Assembly: GCF_028369135.1 (NCBI RefSeq)
Contig: NZ_JAPWHW010000001.1
Span: forward strand, 310,001-374,000
DNA length: 64,000 bases
Source of the DNA: Roseovarius sp. ZX-A-9
GTDB taxonomy: Bacteria > Pseudomonadota > Alphaproteobacteria > Rhodobacterales > Rhodobacteraceae
Direction: 5' to 3'
Shown here in pieces: positions 60,603-64,000 of the stretch (the first letter of the stretch is position 1; each line of letters starts with the position of its first letter). Both the position numbers and the translations under genes were made by a program. Under the pieces are notes generated by a model that worked only from the letters and a program-made list of their open reading frames with translations, did not search any database and was not told where the DNA came from.

Positions 60603-61454
60603 TCAGTCCTCCCGCCGGGCGCCCGAGGCGCGTTCGGTTGCAAATGTCTGCAAGGTCAGCAAACCCATCATGATGGCGATCAGGAACATCGACAGCGCCG
60701 CGCCAAAGGGCCAATCATTCGCGGTCAGGAACTGCGCATAGACAAGGTTGCCGATCATCTGGAAATTCCCACCGCCCAGCAGCGCGGGCGTCACGAAATT
60801 GCCGATCGACAGCACGAAGACAAAGACGAACCCCGTCGCGATCCCCGGCACCGTCATCGGCAGGATCACCCGGCGGAACGTCGTCCAGGCGCTGGCCCCC
60901 AGATCGCGCGACGCTTCGGCGATCTCAGGGTTGAGGCGCGACAAGGGCGCATAGCAGGCCAGGATCACGAAAGGCAGGTAATTATAGACCAGCCCGATCA
61001 CCACGGCGGTCTCGGTATAGAGCATCTTGGGCAACTCGCCGTCATAGCCCAACCAGGCCGCGATCCCCGCCACCAACCCTTCGCGGTTCAGCATGACGAT
61101 CCAGGCATAGGTGCGCACGAGGTAGTTGGACCAGAACGGCAGCACCGCAAAGAACAGCAGCGTCGGCTGGCGCCGGGTGGGTGCGGCGGCGATGGCAAAG
61201 GCGGCGGTGTAGCCGATCACCACTGCAATCAGCGCCGACAGCCCCGCAATGGCCGCCGATTTCAGAAAGATGCTGGCATAGAGCGGATCGAACACCAGCG
61301 CGACATTTTCCAGCGTGAACGTGTATTCGATGCCGCCATAGATCCCGCGCCGGAAGAATCCGAGCGCCAGGATCAGCAGGCATGGCACAACCATGAAGGC
61401 CGTCAACCAGGCCAGAGCTGGTGTCATCAGGTAGAGCGGTTTGCGGTCGGTCAT
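60603..61454 (-). CDS. potB: Polyamine-type ABC transporter permease (PotB-like)
   Basis: 283-aa membrane protein with six helices. EAA loop EASRDLGASAWTTFRRVILP near 185-204 and LLGGGNFQMIGNLV typical of PotB. The C-terminus is basic. Downstream of potD after a 115-bp gap with a hairpin. Confidence 0.92.
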   Translation of the reverse strand: MTDRKPLYLMTPALAWLTAFMVVPCLLILALGFFRRGIYGGIEYTFTLENVALVFDPLYASIFLKSAAIAGLSALIAVVIGYTAAFAIAAAPTRRQPTLLFFAVLPFWSNYLVRTYAWIVMLNREGLVAGIAAWLGYDGELPKMLYTETAVVIGLVYNYLPFVILACYAPLSRLNPEIAEASRDLGASAWTTFRRVILPMTVPGIATGFVFVFVLSIGNFVTPALLGGGNFQMIGNLVYAQFLTANDWPFGAALSMFLIAIMMGLLTLQTFATERASGARRED

Positions 61455-61528
61455 CAGGCACGCCCGGTTTGTTGCCAGTCCCGCGCACGGAAACGCGCAC
61501 CGCTGGCTCGTGAATGTTCAGAGAAGAC

Positions 61529-61551
61529 GCCCGGCGCATTACGCGCCGGGC
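61529..61551 (-). terminator. Intra-operon hairpin after potD
   Basis: GCCCGGCGC (61529-61537), 5-nt loop, GCGCCGGGC (61543-61551), perfect 9-bp stem, no T run. It lies just after potD on the minus strand and probably sets the higher level of the binding protein relative to the permeases. Confidence 0.7.
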
Positions 61552-61569
61552 GATCAGAGGCTCAAAGAC

Positions 61570-62619
61570 TCAGTTGGCAGCCTTGATCTCGGAAACGATG
61601 CGCGAATAGGCCCGTTGCGCCTGCCCCACATCGCGAAGCTGCTCATAGCTCATCAGCTGTTCGGGTGAGATTCCCATGTTGGGGAACTGCGCAATGAAAT
61701 CTTCCGAAAGGGCCTCCATCGCCGGTTTGTTCGGCACCTTGTAGAGGATGTTCTCGGCGGCCCAGCCGTGATTCTTGGGGTCGAGAATGAAATTCACGAA
61801 GTCGTAGGCGGCGTCCTTGTTCTCGGAGTTTTTCAGGATCACCATCGTATCGACCCACAGGTCGGAGCCCTCTTTGGGAATCGTGTATTTGATGTCGGCG
61901 TTTTCCGCGATGCCGTAGTTGCACCAGCCATCCCATGCATGCACCATCTCGGCCTCGCCCGAAACCAGCTTGGCGTAGAAGGTAGTGTCGTCATAGGCCA
62001 GCAGCGTCTTTTTGGTGGCGATCAGCTGGTCGCGCACTTCGGCCAGTTCGGCGTCATCGGTGGTGTTGACCGAATAGCCCTTGGCCAGCATCGCGGCCCC
62101 CAGCAGCCAGCGGTCGGTGGCCAGCATGGTCGTCTTGCCCGCCAGATCCTCGGATGGTTGCAGCAGATCCATCCAGCTGTCCGGCGTGCCTTCTACCAGG
62201 TCCGAGCGATAGCAGAGCCCGGTCGTGCCCCAGGCATAAGGCACCGAAAACACGTTGCCCTCGTCATGCTTGAGCTGGGTGGCTTCGGTATAGAGGTTGC
62301 TCAGGTTGGGGATCTTGTCGTGATCCAGCTCTTCCGCCAGGCCCAGATTGTGCAGAACCTCGGCAAAGGGCGAGGAGACAAAGACAACATCATAGCCCTT
62401 GCCCTTGGAGGCAATCAGCTTGCCCATGATCTCTTCGTTGGTCCCGTGCAGGACCAGTTCGGCCTCGTTGCCGGACGCCTCGCTAAAGGCGCTGATCGCA
62501 TCGGGAGCCATGTAACCGTCCCAGTTGGACACGACCAGCTTGTCCGCTGACGCCATGCCGGCGCCCAATGCCAGGCTCGCGCCGATGGCGGCACCGCATA
62601 TCTTGAATTGCATCGTCAT
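61570..62619 (-). CDS. potD: Periplasmic polyamine-type substrate-binding protein
   Basis: 349-aa exported protein with signal peptide (about 1-25, cut after GMASA). KLVVSNWDGYMAPDAISAFS is the conserved start of PotD/PotF mature proteins, and GTNEEIMGKLIASKGKGYDV follows. Trp and Asp residues that bind the amines are in YAWGTTGLCYRSDL. An in-frame ATG at 62613 is possible. First gene of the operon. The ligand may be a polyamine or a modified amine. Confidence 0.92.
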   Translation of the reverse strand: MTMQFKICGAAIGASLALGAGMASADKLVVSNWDGYMAPDAISAFSEASGNEAELVLHGTNEEIMGKLIASKGKGYDVVFVSSPFAEVLHNLGLAEELDHDKIPNLSNLYTEATQLKHDEGNVFSVPYAWGTTGLCYRSDLVEGTPDSWMDLLQPSEDLAGKTTMLATDRWLLGAAMLAKGYSVNTTDDAELAEVRDQLIATKKTLLAYDDTTFYAKLVSGEAEMVHAWDGWCNYGIAENADIKYTIPKEGSDLWVDTMVILKNSENKDAAYDFVNFILDPKNHGWAAENILYKVPNKPAMEALSEDFIAQFPNMGISPEQLMSYEQLRDVGQAQRAYSRIVSEIKAAN

Positions 62620-62711
62620 TTCACTCCTCCACTTTCGTTGCCACTTCCCGCCGCCCTTGGTGGCTGCGCGTGGCGTTTGTTGAACGCACTCATTGATGGT
62701 CAGCCTCGGTT

Positions 62712-62741
62712 ATAGTATTAACTTTGCGAAAAGTACGTCAA
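62712..62741 (-). promoter_or_regulatory. Predicted sigma70-type promoter of the potD operon
   Basis: On the minus strand TTGACG (62736-62741) and TACTAT (62712-62717) are spaced by 18 bases, about 95 bases upstream of the potD ATG. GTATTA occurs at 62715-62720 and again at 62745-62750, 30 bp apart (three helix turns), bracketing the promoter and suiting a GntR dimer-pair site. The rest of the 193-bp divergent region is AT-rich and has no gene. Confidence 0.5.
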
Positions 62742-62812
62742 ACTGTATTAGGTGTTCTTTTTGCCACCCGCCTGAGATTTCAAGGCTCGACAACAGACCA
62801 GGACTGCGCCAG

Positions 62813-63745
62813 ATGCCCGAAATCCGCAGAAACATTCGCCAGAACCACCTGACGCTCGCGCAGCGGATCCTGAGTGTTGCCCTTGATCGCGGGATGCGGC
62901 GTGGCGACCACCTGCCCGAGCAGGTTTTCTCAGACGCCTGCGGTGTATCGCGCACCCCAATACGATCAGCATTCAAGCTATTGGAAGAACGTAATATTTT
63001 GGAATGGCGCGCCGAAGAGGGTTATTTCCTGGCACTCGGGTCCGCTGAAGAATTGAGCGCAACCATTCGAGACCTTGCAGAATCCGAACATTCCATCGCC
63101 CATCAGATCCTGTCTGATCGGGCCGAGCGACGGCTTGGCGAGGTACAATCGGTCAGCGCCCTGTCCCGGCGGTATAAAGCACCGCGAGCGGCTGTACTAA
63201 ATGCGCTAAAAGTACTATCAAAGGATGGTTTGGTCCGGCAACTTCCGGGCCGGGCATGGGCCTTTCAACCGCTGATCGACTCGCCCGATGCCGCCGAGGA
63301 CAGCTTCGATTTCCGCATTCTCATGGAGCGACAAGCGATCCTGGCACCCGATTTCGCGCTGGATACCCAGCGCGCGGGGCTGATGCGAGAGCAGATGGCC
63401 CGATTTGTCAGCGCCGAAGAAGGCAGCGTCACGGCAGCCGGTTTCCGACAGATCGACATCGCCTTTCACACGCTGATCGCCGAATGTTCGGGCAATCGGT
63501 TTCTGCGCGGCAGCCTGATCGCGCATCACCGTCTGCGGCAAGCCTCGCAAAAGATCGCACCCAGCCCCGAATTTCGCCTGCGGCAGGCGATGGAAGAGCA
63601 TCTTGAAATCCTCGACAGCCTGGAGCACAGCCAGTTTCAACTGGCCGCCGACCAGATCGTCGTGCATCTGCGGCGCTCACGCATCCGCAAGCCGCAAGCT
63701 GCGAATCGTGGCATTCCCCCGCTGGCGAAAGGACCGCGCGCATGA
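62813..63745 (+). CDS. GntR/FadR-family regulator with two winged-helix domains
   Basis: 310-aa regulator. A first GntR wHTH lies at about 12-68 (EQVFSDACGVSRTPIRSAFK) and a second at about 103-150 (SVSALSRRYKAPRAAVLNAL), followed by an FCD-type effector domain with metal-ligand-like residues in DIAFHTLIAECSGN, EEHLEIL and VVHLRR. Start ATG 62813; the frame is open upstream, but CAGGA lies closer to this ATG. Divergent from potD, so it is the likely regulator of the whole operon. Its stop overlaps the next ATG (ATGA). Confidence 0.87.
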   Translation: MPEIRRNIRQNHLTLAQRILSVALDRGMRRGDHLPEQVFSDACGVSRTPIRSAFKLLEERNILEWRAEEGYFLALGSAEELSATIRDLAESEHSIAHQILSDRAERRLGEVQSVSALSRRYKAPRAAVLNALKVLSKDGLVRQLPGRAWAFQPLIDSPDAAEDSFDFRILMERQAILAPDFALDTQRAGLMREQMARFVSAEEGSVTAAGFRQIDIAFHTLIAECSGNRFLRGSLIAHHRLRQASQKIAPSPEFRLRQAMEEHLEILDSLEHSQFQLAADQIVVHLRRSRIRKPQAANRGIPPLAKGPRA

Positions 63746-64000
63746 CCCGACCTCTCGAGATCGCCTTCTTTCCCGAGGCCAGCTTTGGCGCCGCGCTGAA
63801 TTGTGTCGGCATCGCCCAGGAATTGCAGCGGCAAGGCGCCGTTCCGGTCTTTATCTGCCATCCGGGCTTTACCGGCGTCTTCGCCGAATACGGGTTCAAG
63901 GAATACCACCTGCCCGAAACTGCCGCCAGCAGTGCCGCCGCCATCGCGGATTACTGGCAGGAATTCACCAACACCCATGTGCCGCATTTCAACCTCGATC
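63742..64000 (+). CDS. GT1-family glycosyltransferase, second copy (5' part, runs off window)
   Basis: The first 86 codons of a gene cut by the window end. The N-terminus IAFFPEASFGAALNCVGIAQ matches that of the glycosyltransferase at 57413-58699 (FAFFPEAAFGPALNSVGIAQ), and GFTGVFAEYGF and the F-N-HVPHFN segment align with GFVEVYEGYGF and INSHIPNF. So it is a paralog, co-translated with the GntR gene. The catalytic signature should lie beyond the window. Confidence 0.8.
   Translation, partial: MTRPLEIAFFPEASFGAALNCVGIAQELQRQGAVPVFICHPGFTGVFAEYGFKEYHLPETAASSAAAIADYWQEFTNTHVPHFNLD

Overview
The window is GC-rich, densely packed chromosomal DNA that looks like a marine Roseobacter-group member of the Rhodobacteraceae (Alphaproteobacteria). 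This is inferred from gene content: MttB-family and dimethylglycine dehydrogenase-type C1/methylamine genes, polyamine and branched-chain-type ABC transporters, ccoNOQP with nnrS/nnrU, and a split saccharopine pathway. Very many genes overlap their neighbour by ATGA. I saw no rRNA, tRNA, CRISPR array, prophage or insertion sequence.

Layout. 0-2.1 kb: tail of a polyamine ABC transporter operon with a PuuB-like FAD oxidase. 2.1-4.8 kb: an EamA exporter, msrB-msrA and a secreted glutathione-peroxidase-like protein. 4.8-15.7 kb: a GlxA/AraC regulator, a dimethylglycine dehydrogenase-like enzyme, a PEP-mutase/isocitrate-lyase-like enzyme, the threonine-to-glycine pair kbl/tdh with a PLP enzyme inserted between them, an MttB-family methyltransferase and a divergent LysR regulator. 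15.7-24.1 kb: hydantoinase-like protein, queG, two GSTs, mtgA, a two-gene saccharopine pathway and a histidine phosphatase. 24.3-30.5 kb: a large Mo/W formate dehydrogenase subunit, an Ala/Glu-rich OmpA-domain protein and a membrane SGNH protein. 31-35.6 kb: a complete Liv-type ABC transporter. 35.7-40.6 kb: patatin and fatty-acid beta-oxidation genes.

40.8-51.3 kb is a nitric-oxide/respiration region. A ten-gene operon (Rrf2 regulator, ccoN-O-Q-P, a 52-aa membrane protein, DUF2189, ccoS, a 77-aa protein, nnrS, nnrU) points towards a second set (ferredoxin reductase-like gene, NsrR-like regulator, DUF454, nitronate monooxygenase, DUF202). Both Rrf2 regulators have the same three-cysteine pattern, and each is preceded by an inverted repeat of the same design. 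A fragment that looks like the end of a hemerythrin-type (Ric/YtfE-like) gene lies between the reductase and DUF202 genes.

51.6-64 kb is the most unusual region. A single minus-strand operon runs potD-potB-potC-potA, a UDP-sugar-type (GT1) glycosyltransferase, two tandem cupins, an aminoglycoside-phosphotransferase-family kinase, an aldehyde dehydrogenase, a stand-alone GlmU-type nucleotidyltransferase, a PuuB-like FAD oxidase and a third cupin. It is divergent from a GntR regulator with two winged-helix domains, which is followed by a second, related glycosyltransferase running off the window end. Sugar activation and glycosyl transfer sit inside what otherwise looks like a polyamine uptake and oxidation operon. 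I propose it as a candidate undescribed amine-glycoside pathway; the chemistry is inference.
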